Assembly: GCA_016214125.1 (NCBI GenBank)
Contig: JACRPC010000021.1
Span: 140,927 to 204,926 of the forward strand
From: Rhodospirillales bacterium
GTDB taxonomy: Bacteria; Pseudomonadota; Alphaproteobacteria; Rhodospirillales; WMHbin7
Direction: 5' to 3'
Length of the DNA: 64,000 nucleotides
Both the position numbers and the translations under genes were made by a program. The notes under the pieces were generated by a model. The model ran no database searches. It was given only the letters and a program-made list of their open reading frames with translations, and was not told the origin of the DNA. This document shows, piece after piece, positions 1 to 8,987 of the stretch. Numbering within the stretch: the first letter of the stretch is position 1; each line of letters begins with the position of its first letter.

Positions 1-2
1 AA

Positions 3-2033
3 TTGAAGAAGGTCTATACCTTCTACACGGGCGGCTTCATCGTCTTCGTCATCCTGCTCGGCATTGCGGAAGCAATGGGCATGCCGCGTGTCTGGATCGG
101 CTATCTGTTCCTGGCGATGACCATCTTGCTCTATGCCGGCATCGGCATCATGAGCCGGACCAACATTGCCGATGAATACTATGTCGCGGGACGCCGGGTT
201 CCGGCGCTCTTCAACGGCATGGCAACCGGCGCCGACTGGATGAGCGCCGCCTCCTTCATCGGCATGGCGGGCGGCCTTTATCTGGGCGGCTATTCCGGCC
301 TGGCCTTCATCATGGGCTGGACCGGCGGTTACTGCCTGGTGGCGCTGTTCCTCGCCCCCTACCTGCGCAAGTTCGGCCAGTTCACCATTCCCGACTTCCT
401 GGGCGCCCGCTACGGCGGCCACCTGCCGCGCTTCGTGGGCATCCTGATCGCCATCCTCTGCTCCTTCACCTACGTGGTGGCGCAGATCTACGGCGTCGGG
501 CTGATCACCACCCGTCTGACCGGCGTCGAATTCACGCTGGGCATCTTCCTGGGCCTGGGCGGCATTCTCGTCTGCTCGTTCCTGGGCGGCATGAAGGCGG
601 TCACCTGGACCCAGGTGGCGCAGTACATCATCCTGATCATCGCCTACATGATCCCGGTGGTGTGGCTGTCGGTGAAGCAAACCGGCGTTCCGATTCCGCA
701 GGCGGTTTACGGCTACCAGCTCCAGAAAGTGACGGCGAAGGAGCAATTGCTCATCGACGATCCGAAGGAGAAGGAAGTCCGCGGCATCTTCGCCTCAAGG
801 GCCGCGACGGGGGCCGAAAGCCTTAAGGACCCGGCCAAGTCCTATGCCGACGGCAAGGCCAAGCTCGATGCCGATCTGGCCAAGGCCAAGGCCGACAACG
901 CGCCCGAGGCCGACGTCAAGAAGGCTGAGGCCGCTTTGGCCGCCTATCCGAAGGATCAGGCGGCGGCCACCGCGCAGTGGACGAAGGATCGTGCGGCCGC
1001 CGGCCGTGCCGCTCTGCCGCTCCGCCACGCCGAGGCCTTCCCCGGCAAGGACGACAAGGCGCGCGACATCGCAAGGAAGAACTTCCTGGCGCTCACGCTC
1101 TGTCTGATGGTCGGCACGGCTGCGTTGCCGCACATCTTGATGCGTTACTACACGACGCCTTCGGTCAAGGAGGCCCGCGCGTCCGTGACCTGGTCGTTGT
1201 TCTTCATCTTCCTGCTCTATTTCACGGCGCCGTCCCTGGCGGTGCTGGTGAAATACACCATCTATCACGACGTGGTGGGAACGGCGTTCAGCGCCCTTCC
1301 GGCTTGGGTGAAGAACTGGCAGGCGGTCGATCCATCCCTGTTGTCGATCGTCGACGTCAACAAGGACGGCATCGTGCAGTTGGCGGAAATCGCCATCGGC
1401 GGCGACATCGTGGTGCTTGCCACCCCGGAAATCGCCGGTCTGCCTTACGTGATCTCGGGCCTGGTGGCCGCCGGCGGTCTTGCCGCCGCGCTCTCCACCG
1501 CCGACGGGCTCCTGCTCACGATCGCCAACGCGTTGTCGCACGATCTCTACTACATGATGATCGATCCCAACGCGACCACCCAGCGTCGTGTCACGCTGTC
1601 CAAGATCCTGCTGCTGGTCGTCGCCGTCTTGGCGGCCCTGGTGGCGGCGCAGAAACCGGCCGACATCCTCTTCCTGGTGTCGGCGGCCTTCTCGCTGGCG
1701 GCGGCCGGGTTCTTCCCGGCGCTCACCCTCGGGATCTTCTGGAAGCGGGCCACCGGCATTGCCGCCTCGTTGGGCATGCTGGCCGGCGTCGGCATCACGT
1801 TCTACTACATGGCGACCACCCAACCGTGGCTGCGCGAGATGTTCTTCGGAACCCCGCGCTCCGCGCCGGTGACCGGCATCTGGTGGGACATCCAGCCGAT
1901 TTCGGCCGGTCTGTTCGGCATTCCGCTCGGATTCATCGTGATCGTCCTGGTCAGCCTGGTTACCCCGGCGCCGTCCAAGGAAGTTCAGGATATGGTCGAG
2001 GATGTCCGTTACCCCAACCTGAAGGCGGCGTAA
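3..2033 (+). CDS. Sodium:solute symporter (SSS family, ActP/VC_2705-like), 5' end possibly cut
   Basis: Multi-pass inner-membrane sodium-coupled carrier of the SSS family; the layout resembles VC_2705/ActP-type carriers of acetate and other short monocarboxylates. Hydrophobic segments occupy roughly residues 8-240 and 355-670. Family-like core stretches are GADWMSAASFIGMAG near residue 76 and AAALSTADGLLL near 495. A hydrophilic Lys/Ala-rich segment of about 110 residues (245-355) and a soluble loop containing DVNKDGIVQLAE (451-462, EF-hand-like) interrupt the membrane part. The only start visible is a TTG at the window edge with no room for a ribosome site, so some N-terminal codons may lie outside. 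A strong terminator follows, then a CBS/DUF294 gene on the same strand, a pairing often seen with this carrier subfamily. The substrate is inferred, not shown. Confidence 0.85.
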   Translation: MKKVYTFYTGGFIVFVILLGIAEAMGMPRVWIGYLFLAMTILLYAGIGIMSRTNIADEYYVAGRRVPALFNGMATGADWMSAASFIGMAGGLYLGGYSGLAFIMGWTGGYCLVALFLAPYLRKFGQFTIPDFLGARYGGHLPRFVGILIAILCSFTYVVAQIYGVGLITTRLTGVEFTLGIFLGLGGILVCSFLGGMKAVTWTQVAQYIILIIAYMIPVVWLSVKQTGVPIPQAVYGYQLQKVTAKEQLLIDDPKEKEVRGIFASRAATGAESLKDPAKSYADGKAKLDADLAKAKADNAPEADVKKAEAALAAYPKDQAAATAQWTKDRAAAGRAALPLRHAEAFPGKDDKARDIARKNFLALTLCLMVGTAALPHILMRYYTTPSVKEARASVTWSLFFIFLLYFTAPSLAVLVKYTIYHDVVGTAFSALPAWVKNWQAVDPSLLSIVDVNKDGIVQLAEIAIGGDIVVLATPEIAGLPYVISGLVAAGGLAAALSTADGLLLTIANALSHDLYYMMIDPNATTQRRVTLSKILLLVVAVLAALVAAQKPADILFLVSAAFSLAAAGFFPALTLGIFWKRATGIAASLGMLAGVGITFYYMATTQPWLREMFFGTPRSAPVTGIWWDIQPISAGLFGIPLGFIVIVLVSLVTPAPSKEVQDMVEDVRYPNLKAA

Positions 2034-2043
2034 GCCTTCGACC

Positions 2044-2074
2044 TCCGGAGGGCTCGCGCACAAAGCCCTCCGGA
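2044..2074 (+). other. Stem-loop after symporter gene
   Basis: Perfect 11-base inverted repeat (TCCGGAGGGCT at 2044-2054, AGCCCTCCGGA at 2064-2074) with a 9-base loop, ten bases after the symporter stop. It has no T-run, so it is more likely a 3'-end stabilising hairpin in tandem with the terminator that follows than a terminator itself. Confidence 0.5.
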
Positions 2075-2087
2075 ACCTTCCTTACCG

Positions 2088-2120
2088 CGCCCGGCCCCCT
2101 TGGGGCCGGGCGTTTTCTTT
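2088..2120 (+). terminator. Rho-independent terminator of the symporter gene
   Basis: An 11-base-pair GC-rich stem (CGCCCGGCCCC at 2088-2098, GGGGCCGGGCG at 2102-2112) with a 3-base loop is followed at once by TTTTCTTT (2113-2120). This is the clearest intrinsic terminator in the window and separates the symporter transcript from the CBS/DUF294 gene. Confidence 0.85.
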
Positions 2121-2223
2121 ATCTGGATTTTTTCGCGGCCTGGCCCGATCATGAACCCGATTCGGCCCCAACGCGCGCCAAGATGCGGGTGGTCGGATGG
2201 CTGGGACCGGAGGGGGCAGGGGC

Positions 2224-3675
2224 ATGAAACTGGATACCGAATCGCTCGAACGCATCGACAGCTTTCCCTACCGCCATCGGGTGGGCGAAGTGATGAGCCG
2301 CCCGCTCGCCACCGCGGCCCCGCAAGCCAGTCTGGTCGATGCCAGCCGGGTGATGGTCTCCGCCAGCATCAGTTCGCTGGTCGTCGTCGATCCCAACGGG
2401 CGGGCGATCGGCATCATCACCGAGCGCGACGTGCTCAGGGCCGCCGCCCAGACCGGCTCCATCGGCCTTCACATGCCGCTGTCGGCGGTGATGAGCCAGC
2501 CGGTGATGACGGTCCATGAGGACGCGCCGCTCTTCGTCGCCATGGGGCGCCTCGAACGTCTGAAGATCCGCCATCTAGTGGTGATCGATCGGGCCGGAAT
2601 GCCGGTGGGCATGGTCACCGCCCGCGTGCTCTTGAAATTGCGGGCCGGTCAGGCGCTCGCCTTGGGCGATGAAATCGCTCACGCCGCCGACGCCAGCCAG
2701 TTGGCCCAGGTTCAGGCGCGCGTCCCGGCGCTGGCCAAGGCGCTGCTGGGCGAGGGGGTGTCGCCCCTGGGGGTCGCCAACATCACCAGCACCGTTTTGC
2801 GCGACATGACGGCGCGGGCGGCCGAGCTGGCCGAGCGCTCGATGGTCGATGACGGCTGGGGACCGGCACCGGTTCCCGCCTGCATCTTGGTCCTGGGCTC
2901 GGGCGGGCGGGGCGAATCGCTGTTCCATCCCGATCAGGACAACGCCATCGTTCACGGCGGCGCCGAGGAGCACGACCCCTGGTTCGCCGAGGCGGGCAAG
3001 CGGATCGCCACCACGCTTGAGGCGGCCGGGGTGCCGTTGTGCAAGGGGGGCGTGATGGCGATGAACCCGCCTTGGCGGCGCTCGGTCGAAAGCTGGAAGA
3101 CCGAGATCGACCGCTGGGTGCGCGAAGCGCGCGGCGAAGACGTCCTCAACATCGACATTTTCGTCGATTTCCGCCCGGTCTATGGCGATCCGACCCTGGC
3201 CGACCAGGTGCGCGCCCACCTGACCGAGAAGGCGGCGCGTTCCAAGCCCTTCCTGCACATGCTGGCCGGCTCGACCGCCGACATGCGTGTGCCGCTTGGC
3301 CTGTTCGGCAATTTCATCACCCAGGGCGGGCGGCTCGACATCAAGAAAGCCGGCCTGCTGCCGCTGGTCAGCGCCGTGCGGGTGCTGGCCGTCAAGCATC
3401 GCATCGACGCCACGGCAACCCGCGATCGCCTCGATCGTCTGGCGGAAAGCGGCCACCTGCCGAAAGGCGAGGCGCACCTGCTGGCCGAATTGCACGAGCT
3501 GTTGGTCGAAATTCTGATTCGCCAGCAGATCGCCGACCAGGACGAGGGCGTTCCGCTCTCCAACCGCATCGATCCCAACCGGCTCGATCGGCTGGAGAAG
3601 CAAAAATTGAAGGCGGGTTTCAAGCAGATCCAGGCCCTGACGACCGTCCTCGAAACCGCCTTGAATTCGATGTAG
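2224..3675 (+). CDS. CBS-domain / DUF294 putative nucleotidyltransferase (signal transduction)
   Basis: Cytoplasmic protein of 483 residues. Two CBS motifs occupy about residues 18-142 and should bind an adenine nucleotide. A DUF294 nucleotidyltransferase-like domain follows, with GSGGRGE near 224 and DQDNAIV near 236, then a DUF294 C-terminal helical domain to the end. The ATG at 2224 was chosen over an in-frame ATG at 2197 because GGAGGGGGCAGGGGC lies just before it. Genes of this type often sit beside SSS symporters, so a role in sensing energy state and controlling the carrier is a reasonable inference; the enzymatic reaction is unknown. A hydrolase gene starts three bases after its stop, suggesting co-transcription. 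Confidence 0.85.
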   Translation: MKLDTESLERIDSFPYRHRVGEVMSRPLATAAPQASLVDASRVMVSASISSLVVVDPNGRAIGIITERDVLRAAAQTGSIGLHMPLSAVMSQPVMTVHEDAPLFVAMGRLERLKIRHLVVIDRAGMPVGMVTARVLLKLRAGQALALGDEIAHAADASQLAQVQARVPALAKALLGEGVSPLGVANITSTVLRDMTARAAELAERSMVDDGWGPAPVPACILVLGSGGRGESLFHPDQDNAIVHGGAEEHDPWFAEAGKRIATTLEAAGVPLCKGGVMAMNPPWRRSVESWKTEIDRWVREARGEDVLNIDIFVDFRPVYGDPTLADQVRAHLTEKAARSKPFLHMLAGSTADMRVPLGLFGNFITQGGRLDIKKAGLLPLVSAVRVLAVKHRIDATATRDRLDRLAESGHLPKGEAHLLAELHELLVEILIRQQIADQDEGVPLSNRIDPNRLDRLEKQKLKAGFKQIQALTTVLETALNSM

Positions 3676-3678
3676 GGC

Positions 3679-4386
3679 ATGGCCGCCTCGCAGCCGCTTG
3701 TCCTTCTGCCTGGCCTGTTGTGCGACGAGGCCCTGTGGCGCCACCAGGTCGAGAGTTTGGCCGATCTCGCCCATTTCCTCATTCCCGACCTTAGCCTCGA
3801 CGATTCGGTTCGCGCCATGGCCGGCCGCGTTCTGGCCGAGGCGCCGGCCCGCTTTGCCCTGGCCGGCCTGTCGATGGGCGGCTATGTGGCCCAGGAAATT
3901 CTTCGCCAGGCGCCGGCGCGGGTGACGCGTCTGGCGCTCTTGGACACCAGCTTCAAGGCCGACAGCGACGAACAGAAATCCCGCCGTCTGGCGCTGCTCG
4001 AACTGGCCAAGATCGGCCAGTTCAAAGGCGTGACGCCCCGCCTGTTGCCCAGCCTGGTCCATCCCGATCGCCTGAACGACGACCGTCTGGTGGCAACGGT
4101 CACCAGCATGGCCGAACGCATCGGGCGCGAAGCCTTCTTCCGCCAGCAAACGGCGATCATGGGCCGTCCCGACGGCCGGGCCGATCTCGGACGCATCGCC
4201 TGCCCGACCTTGGTTCTGTGTGGCCGCCAGGACGCGCTGACGCCGCTTGAAATCCATCGTGAAATGGCGTCCCTCATTCCCGGCGCGGCCCTGGTGATCG
4301 TCGAGGCGAGCGGCCATCTGCCGCCCCTGGAGCAGCCCCACGCCGTCAGCGCGGTTCTTCGCTACTGGCTCCAGGCACCCGGCTGA
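3679..4386 (+). CDS. Alpha/beta-fold hydrolase
   Basis: A 235-residue cytoplasmic alpha/beta hydrolase. The nucleophile elbow GLSMGG places the catalytic serine at 65; an acid is likely in the CGRQDALTP stretch near 186, and the histidine is in EASGHLPPLEQP near 212-222. Length and motif order match small esterases and hydrolases of the BioH/MhpC type. It starts three bases after the CBS/DUF294 gene, so the two are probably one transcript. Its last 41 bases overlap the 3' end of the convergent gene on the other strand. Substrate unknown. Confidence 0.8.
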   Translation: MAASQPLVLLPGLLCDEALWRHQVESLADLAHFLIPDLSLDDSVRAMAGRVLAEAPARFALAGLSMGGYVAQEILRQAPARVTRLALLDTSFKADSDEQKSRRLALLELAKIGQFKGVTPRLLPSLVHPDRLNDDRLVATVTSMAERIGREAFFRQQTAIMGRPDGRADLGRIACPTLVLCGRQDALTPLEIHREMASLIPGAALVIVEASGHLPPLEQPHAVSAVLRYWLQAPG

Positions 4387-5878
4387 TCGGCACGCTCGGG
4401 CGTTTGGCGAATTTGGCGCCGGCCCAGGCCGGCGGCGGCGGTGGGGCGGGTTCGACCTCGGGCGGTGGCGGGAAAAACTCCCCTTCCTCCTCGACCGGCC
4501 GATCGAGCACCAAGGGCGCGTCGGCGGTCTTGCGGGCGAACAGCCCTTTTAGGAACGTGCTCTTCGCCTGGGCGGGCGGCGGGACCATGTCGACCAGATC
4601 GAACGGCGCGTCTTCGGCCGGGGCTTGCGGCGGGGCGCCGGCAAGGTCGGCGGCCTTGGCGGCCATGGCTTCTTGGGCCTCGGCCTTCCGCCGCGCCGCG
4701 CGTCCCGGCTTTTTGGCCTGAGCCGGCGGTGGGGCCGGCGTGCCAGGCCGACGCCGCGCCACCCGCAACAGCCCGAGGACGACAAGCAAGAGGGCGGCGG
4801 GGAGCCCGTAGATGATCAGGGTGTCGAACTCGAACTCGTCTTCGACCTGCGTCCAGGCCAGCGCCGGCGCGCCGGCAACCGGCATGGTCTGGGGAATCAG
4901 GGTCGGCGCCACCGGCGGGCGCAAGGTCGACCAATAGATCAGGCCGTCCTTGACTTCGCCCGCCATCAGAACCGGCTGGGCGACTGCGGCGCCCTGGCGG
5001 CCGACCAGACTAAGCTCCGGTCCGACCAGCACCACCGGCCACAAGGCGCGGCCGCGATCGGGGCAGGTGCTTGCCATCAGGGTGGCGGCGTTCTTGAGCA
5101 GGGTCGGCATGGCGACGGGCGCCAGATCGGTTTGGGGGGCGACGGCCAGCAGGGATTGAGCCTTGCAAGGCGCAACCCTTCCGTCGTCGTCGGCGCGGCC
5201 GACCGCGAAGACGTCGCCTTCGTCTTTGGGAAGCGTGCCGATCCAGGCCAAAAAGGACCGATCGGGCAGACCGACCAGCAAGGTGGTCGGCACCGGCCGA
5301 TTGCCTTCGGCCAACGGCACGCCCTTGTGCCAAAGCGCGATGCGCTCGACCTGGCGCTGGCCGGCCCCTTCTTCGGCGCGATCGGAAAAGAGGCGGCCAC
5401 GACCCTCGGCACGGCCGTTCAGACAGCCGCCCTCATAGGTGAATCGATAACGCGACCAGGCGGCGTCGCGCTTGGCGGCATACCAGACCCAGCAGGTGCC
5501 GGCCTCGATCCAACGCGCCGCATCGTCCTCGCCCGGCGATTTTTCGGCGGCCCGCAAGAGGGCCTGCACGGCTTGGCTGCGATCCTCGGCGACGTAGGCA
5601 GGGGGGGCGGGCGGCGCCAGGGGCGTCAGCGCGCTGGGTTCGACCGCCGGTCGGGGCGCGCTTCGAATGGGCGCCTGATTCGAGGGCATCGGTGCGAGCG
5701 AGGGGGCTTTCGGGACATCGGCGCTTTTTTTGGCCGGGGATTTCGGCGGCGCGCTCTTTTCCGCCGTTGGCGGCTTGGCCGCCCCATCCCCCGTCGTCGC
5801 CCCTTCCTGGGCAAAGGCAACGAAAGGCAGCAGCAACGCCACCCCGAACCCCACCGCCTTCCACGCGTCCGATCGCAC
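4346..5878 (-). CDS. Exported, C-terminally anchored hypothetical protein with a MORN-like motif
   Basis: I do not recognise a named family. The GTG at 5878 is preferred because GGGGAG lies eight bases upstream; a TTG at 5917 would add 13 residues. From that start the protein is 510 residues with a signal peptide ending near FVAFAQEG, then a Pro/Lys/Ala-rich linker, then a soluble domain with a conserved-looking TCWVWYAAKRDAAW segment. One MORN-like stretch (YEGGCLNGRAEGRGRL) follows. Near residue 350 there is a single membrane segment (LIIYGLPAALLLVVLGLL), followed by a basic, Ala/Pro-rich tail. This suggests a periplasmic domain anchored in the inner membrane with a cytoplasmic tail. The 3' end overlaps the convergent hydrolase gene by 41 bases. 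Confidence 0.6.
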   Translation of the reverse strand: MRSDAWKAVGFGVALLLPFVAFAQEGATTGDGAAKPPTAEKSAPPKSPAKKSADVPKAPSLAPMPSNQAPIRSAPRPAVEPSALTPLAPPAPPAYVAEDRSQAVQALLRAAEKSPGEDDAARWIEAGTCWVWYAAKRDAAWSRYRFTYEGGCLNGRAEGRGRLFSDRAEEGAGQRQVERIALWHKGVPLAEGNRPVPTTLLVGLPDRSFLAWIGTLPKDEGDVFAVGRADDDGRVAPCKAQSLLAVAPQTDLAPVAMPTLLKNAATLMASTCPDRGRALWPVVLVGPELSLVGRQGAAVAQPVLMAGEVKDGLIYWSTLRPPVAPTLIPQTMPVAGAPALAWTQVEDEFEFDTLIIYGLPAALLLVVLGLLRVARRRPGTPAPPPAQAKKPGRAARRKAEAQEAMAAKAADLAGAPPQAPAEDAPFDLVDMVPPPAQAKSTFLKGLFARKTADAPLVLDRPVEEEGEFFPPPPEVEPAPPPPPAWAGAKFAKRPSVPISRVPGASSEEPR

Positions 5879-5958
5879 TCTGCCAACTCCCCGGAATGGT
5901 CTTTCCGCCCGGATCAAGCCGTTCCGGGACCGCCATTTGCCGATGGTAGGAAACCAGA

Positions 5959-6159
5959 CTATTTGGCCGGCTTCAAGGCGTGTTGGCGTACGATGAGATC
6001 AAGCATGCCGAAGATCGAGGTCCCCGAATAGAAATGCTCCATCAAGGAACGGGCCTCGACGCCCAGTTCGCGGGTGGTCAGCCCCAGGCGGTCGATCAGT
6101 TTGGTATCCAGATCACCCTGCCAGTGGGTGAAGTCGGGATCGATCAGCGGATAGGCCAT
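5959..6159 (-). CDS. Small hypothetical protein (66 aa)
   Basis: Short acidic soluble protein of 66 residues with no signal peptide and no motif I recognise. The ATG at 6159 is supported by GGAGG five bases upstream; an upstream in-frame ATG at 6171 lies before that site and is less likely. It is on the same strand as the exported protein at 4346-5878, 80 bases away. Sequence quality (few rare codons, clear ribosome site) makes it a probable real gene, but its function is unknown. Confidence 0.55.
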   Translation of the reverse strand: MAYPLIDPDFTHWQGDLDTKLIDRLGLTTRELGVEARSLMEHFYSGTSIFGMLDLIVRQHALKPAK

Positions 6160-6284
6160 GTATGCCTCCATTGCCGGTCGGATTTGTGGGCTTGGTCGCG
6201 GGCCCCTTCGTGGTTTCCGCCGGGTTCACGAGCTTCAGGATAACAGGGTGTTGGGAAAGAAAAGGTAAACATGGCGGCTCTGGG

Positions 6285-6845
6285 CTAGCTCGGTTCGCCA
6301 AAGACGCCGCCATCCGGCATCTGATAGGGCAGGATCGCCAGGGTCAGGCCGGCGATCAGCTCGGAAAAGGCCGGCGAATCGGCCGAGGTCACGCCCTCCA
6401 TGACCGCCATGGCCTCGGAAAGGGGTGTCTCGCGCTGGCAGAAGATGCCGAAGACGCGCGTGGTTCCGCCCTCGGCGGGACGCAAGGCGACACCATCGGG
6501 ATTCTCGCAGGCCTTGCGGGCCAGGGTGAACGGGTCGGGATTGAAGAGATAGACCAGGCGATAGATTTCCTGGCTCGTCGCCGGGCGGGGGACGAATTGG
6601 GTGCGCGGTCCGGCATGGGCGTCCTTCATGGCGCGGGTGGTGGCCGCGGCCAGGGCCTCGGGCGACCCGGCAAAGGGATTGCCTTTGAGCGTCACCTCGA
6701 CCTTGCCGTCGCGCGCCGCATAGGCGAAGTGGGAGGGAATAAGCACATTGCTGTGAATGTGCTCGGAACTGATCATGGGCTGGGGCGCACAGGCGGACAA
6801 CAAGGCGACCAAGGCCAGACCGGTGCAAGGCATGGGGTTGCGCAT
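6285..6845 (-). CDS. Putative lipoprotein, unknown function
   Basis: A 186-residue exported protein. A short basic N-terminus, a hydrophobic stretch and a lipobox LLSACAP predict a lipid-modified cysteine, hence an outer- or inner-membrane lipoprotein. The mature part has no domain I recognise; it contains GGTTRVFGIFCQRETPLSEA with a second cysteine. The ATG at 6845 is preferred because AGGA lies eight bases upstream; an ATG at 6854 is possible. It lies 65 bases downstream of parE on the same strand and may be read from the parE transcript. Confidence 0.6.
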   Translation of the reverse strand: MRNPMPCTGLALVALLSACAPQPMISSEHIHSNVLIPSHFAYAARDGKVEVTLKGNPFAGSPEALAAATTRAMKDAHAGPRTQFVPRPATSQEIYRLVYLFNPDPFTLARKACENPDGVALRPAEGGTTRVFGIFCQRETPLSEAMAVMEGVTSADSPAFSELIAGLTLAILPYQMPDGGVFGEPS

Positions 6846-6910
6846 GGTTGACATCCTATCCTGCGATGATGGCGAAACCGCGCCCAATATATGGCATCGC
6901 GGCCATCGTT

Positions 6911-8899
6911 TCACACGTCCAGATCGCCGGCGAATTTGGCGCGCTCCTGGATGAACTGGAAGCGCAGTTCCGGCTTTTTGCCCATCAGGGTCTCGACCAT
7001 GCGCGCCGCTTCGCGCGCTTCTTCCTGGTCCTCCTCGCTCCGGCCATGCGCCAGACGCACCCGCAAAAGCGTCCGCCCCTTGGGGTCCATGGTGGTTTCC
7101 TTGAGCTGGGCGGGCGGCATCTCGCCCAGGCCCTTGAAGCGGCTGATCTCCACCTTGCCTCGTCCGGCGAAGGGGCCGGCCAGCAGTTCTTCCTTGTGGG
7201 CCTCGTCGCGGGCATAGACGACCTGCTTGCCCTGGGTCAGGCGGTAGAGCGGCGGCATGGCCAGGAACAGATGGCCGCGTTCGATCAGGGCCGGCATTTC
7301 CTGGTAGAAGAAGGTCATCAACAGCGAGGCGATATGGGCGCCGTCGACATCGGCGTCGGTCATGATGATGATCTTCTCGTAGCGCAGCTTCTCGTCGTCA
7401 TAGGATTCGCGGCTGCCCGAACCCAGGGCCTCGATCAGATCCTTGAGTTCCTGGTTGCCCGACAGCTTTTCGGCCGAGGCGCTGGCGACGTTCAAGATCT
7501 TGCCGCGCAGGGGCAGCACCGCCTGGGTCTCGCGGTCGCGGCCCTGCTTGGCCGAGCCGCCGGCCGAATCGCCCTCGACGATGAACAGCTCGGTGCCCTG
7601 GGCGATGGTGCGCGCGCAATCGGCCAGCTTGCCGGGCAGGCGCAGACGCCTTGTCGCGGACTGGCGCTTGGTCTCTTTGGCCAGGCGCTTGCGTTGGCGG
7701 TCCTCGGCGCGTTCGATCACCCGCTCCAGCAGCATCTTGGCCGATTGCGGATCGGCGGAAAGCCAGTGATCGAAATGATCCTTGACGGCGGTTTCCACCA
7801 AGCGGGCCGCTTCGGGCGAGGCCAGCCGCTCCTTGGTCTGGCCCTGGAATTGGGGATCGCGGATGAACAGCGACAGCACGGCGGCGGCGCCGCCGATCAC
7901 ATCCTCGGCCAGGATCTGGGCCGCCTTGCGGTTGCCGACCCGCTCGCCATGCGCCTTGAGGCCGCGCGCCAGCGCGCCGCGCAAGCCCTGCTCGTGGGTG
8001 CCGCCCTCCGGGGTCGGTACGGTGTTGCAATAGGTGTTGAGGAAGCCTTCCTCGTCGCGCGGCCAGGCCACCGCCCACTCCACTTGGCCCATATCCTCGG
8101 CCAGCGCCGCCGTGCCGGCGAAAAGGGCGGGCGCGATCAGGCCCTTGCCGGCCAGCGCGCCATCCAGGAAATCCTTCAAGCCGCCGGGGAAGTGCAGAAC
8201 CTCCTGGGCCGGGGTGGCGTCGCCCTCGCGGATCAGCGATGGCTCGCAACGCCAGCGGATTTCGATGCCGCGAAACAGATAGGCCTTCGAGCGCGCCATC
8301 CGGTAAAGGGTGGCGGGACGGAAATGGGCGCGGTGCCCGAAGATGTCGGGATCGGGATGGAAGCGCACGCAGGTGCCGCGCCGGTTCGACACCGGCCCGA
8401 TCTTCTTCAGCGGCCCCTTGGCGTGGCCGCGCGAAAAGTTTTGCGCCCAGAGAATCTTGTCGCGCGCCACCTCGACCTCAAGCACGTCGGAGAGCGCGTT
8501 GACCACCGAAACGCCGACACCATGCAGCCCGCCCGAGACCTTATAGGCGTCGCCGCCGAACTTGCCGCCGGAATGGAGCGTGGTCAGGATCACTTCCAGG
8601 GCGGATTTCTTGGGGAACTTCGGATGCGGATCGATGGGAATGCCGCGCCCATTGTCGCGCACGGTGACGAAGCCGTCGGCCATCAGCTCCAACTCGATCC
8701 AGCTCGCATGGCCGGCCAAGGCCTCGTCCATGGCGTTGTCGAGCACCTCGGCCACCAGATGGTGAAGCGCCCGTTCGTCGGTGCCGCCGATATACATGCC
8801 GGGCCGCCGCCGGACGGGCTCCAGCCCCTCCAGAACCTCGATGTCCTTGGCGGTGTAGCCGGCGCTTTGCGGCGCCAGGCGTTGGAACAGGTCGTTCAT
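6911..8899 (-). CDS. parE: DNA topoisomerase IV subunit B
   Basis: ATPase subunit of topoisomerase IV, which decatenates replicated chromosomes. The 662-residue protein has the GHKL ATPase region (VLDNAMDEA, DNGRGIP, GGLHGVGVSVVNAL near 120), the transducer domain, then the TOPRIM region with EGDSAGGSAKQGRDR near 440 and DADVDGAH near 513. Its length (about 660, without the long gyrase insert) and the ParE-like TOPRIM favour ParE over GyrB. The ATG at 8899 gives MNDLFQ; an ATG three codons earlier (8908) is possible. No good ribosome site precedes either, and a -10 box abuts the start (see promoter). parC is not in the window. Confidence 0.93.
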   Translation of the reverse strand: MNDLFQRLAPQSAGYTAKDIEVLEGLEPVRRRPGMYIGGTDERALHHLVAEVLDNAMDEALAGHASWIELELMADGFVTVRDNGRGIPIDPHPKFPKKSALEVILTTLHSGGKFGGDAYKVSGGLHGVGVSVVNALSDVLEVEVARDKILWAQNFSRGHAKGPLKKIGPVSNRRGTCVRFHPDPDIFGHRAHFRPATLYRMARSKAYLFRGIEIRWRCEPSLIREGDATPAQEVLHFPGGLKDFLDGALAGKGLIAPALFAGTAALAEDMGQVEWAVAWPRDEEGFLNTYCNTVPTPEGGTHEQGLRGALARGLKAHGERVGNRKAAQILAEDVIGGAAAVLSLFIRDPQFQGQTKERLASPEAARLVETAVKDHFDHWLSADPQSAKMLLERVIERAEDRQRKRLAKETKRQSATRRLRLPGKLADCARTIAQGTELFIVEGDSAGGSAKQGRDRETQAVLPLRGKILNVASASAEKLSGNQELKDLIEALGSGSRESYDDEKLRYEKIIIMTDADVDGAHIASLLMTFFYQEMPALIERGHLFLAMPPLYRLTQGKQVVYARDEAHKEELLAGPFAGRGKVEISRFKGLGEMPPAQLKETTMDPKGRTLLRVRLAHGRSEEDQEEAREAARMVETLMGKKPELRFQFIQERAKFAGDLDV

Positions 8900-8906
8900 G
8901 GCCGGC

Positions 8907-8934
8907 ATTATAGGTATCGACGTCGACGATGCAA
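8907..8934 (-). promoter_or_regulatory. Promoter of parE (TTGCAT-N16-TATAAT), possibly giving a leaderless mRNA
   Basis: On the minus strand, TTGCAT (8934-8929) and a perfect TATAAT (8912-8907) are separated by 16 bases. The -10 box ends eight bases before the parE ATG at 8899, so transcription would begin at or within a base or two of the start codon. This agrees with the lack of a Shine-Dalgarno sequence for parE. Confidence 0.5.
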
Positions 8935-8987
8935 GGTATATGCTGTAGGTGAAAAATATTATTCCACAACATCTAGTGGAGAGGGGC

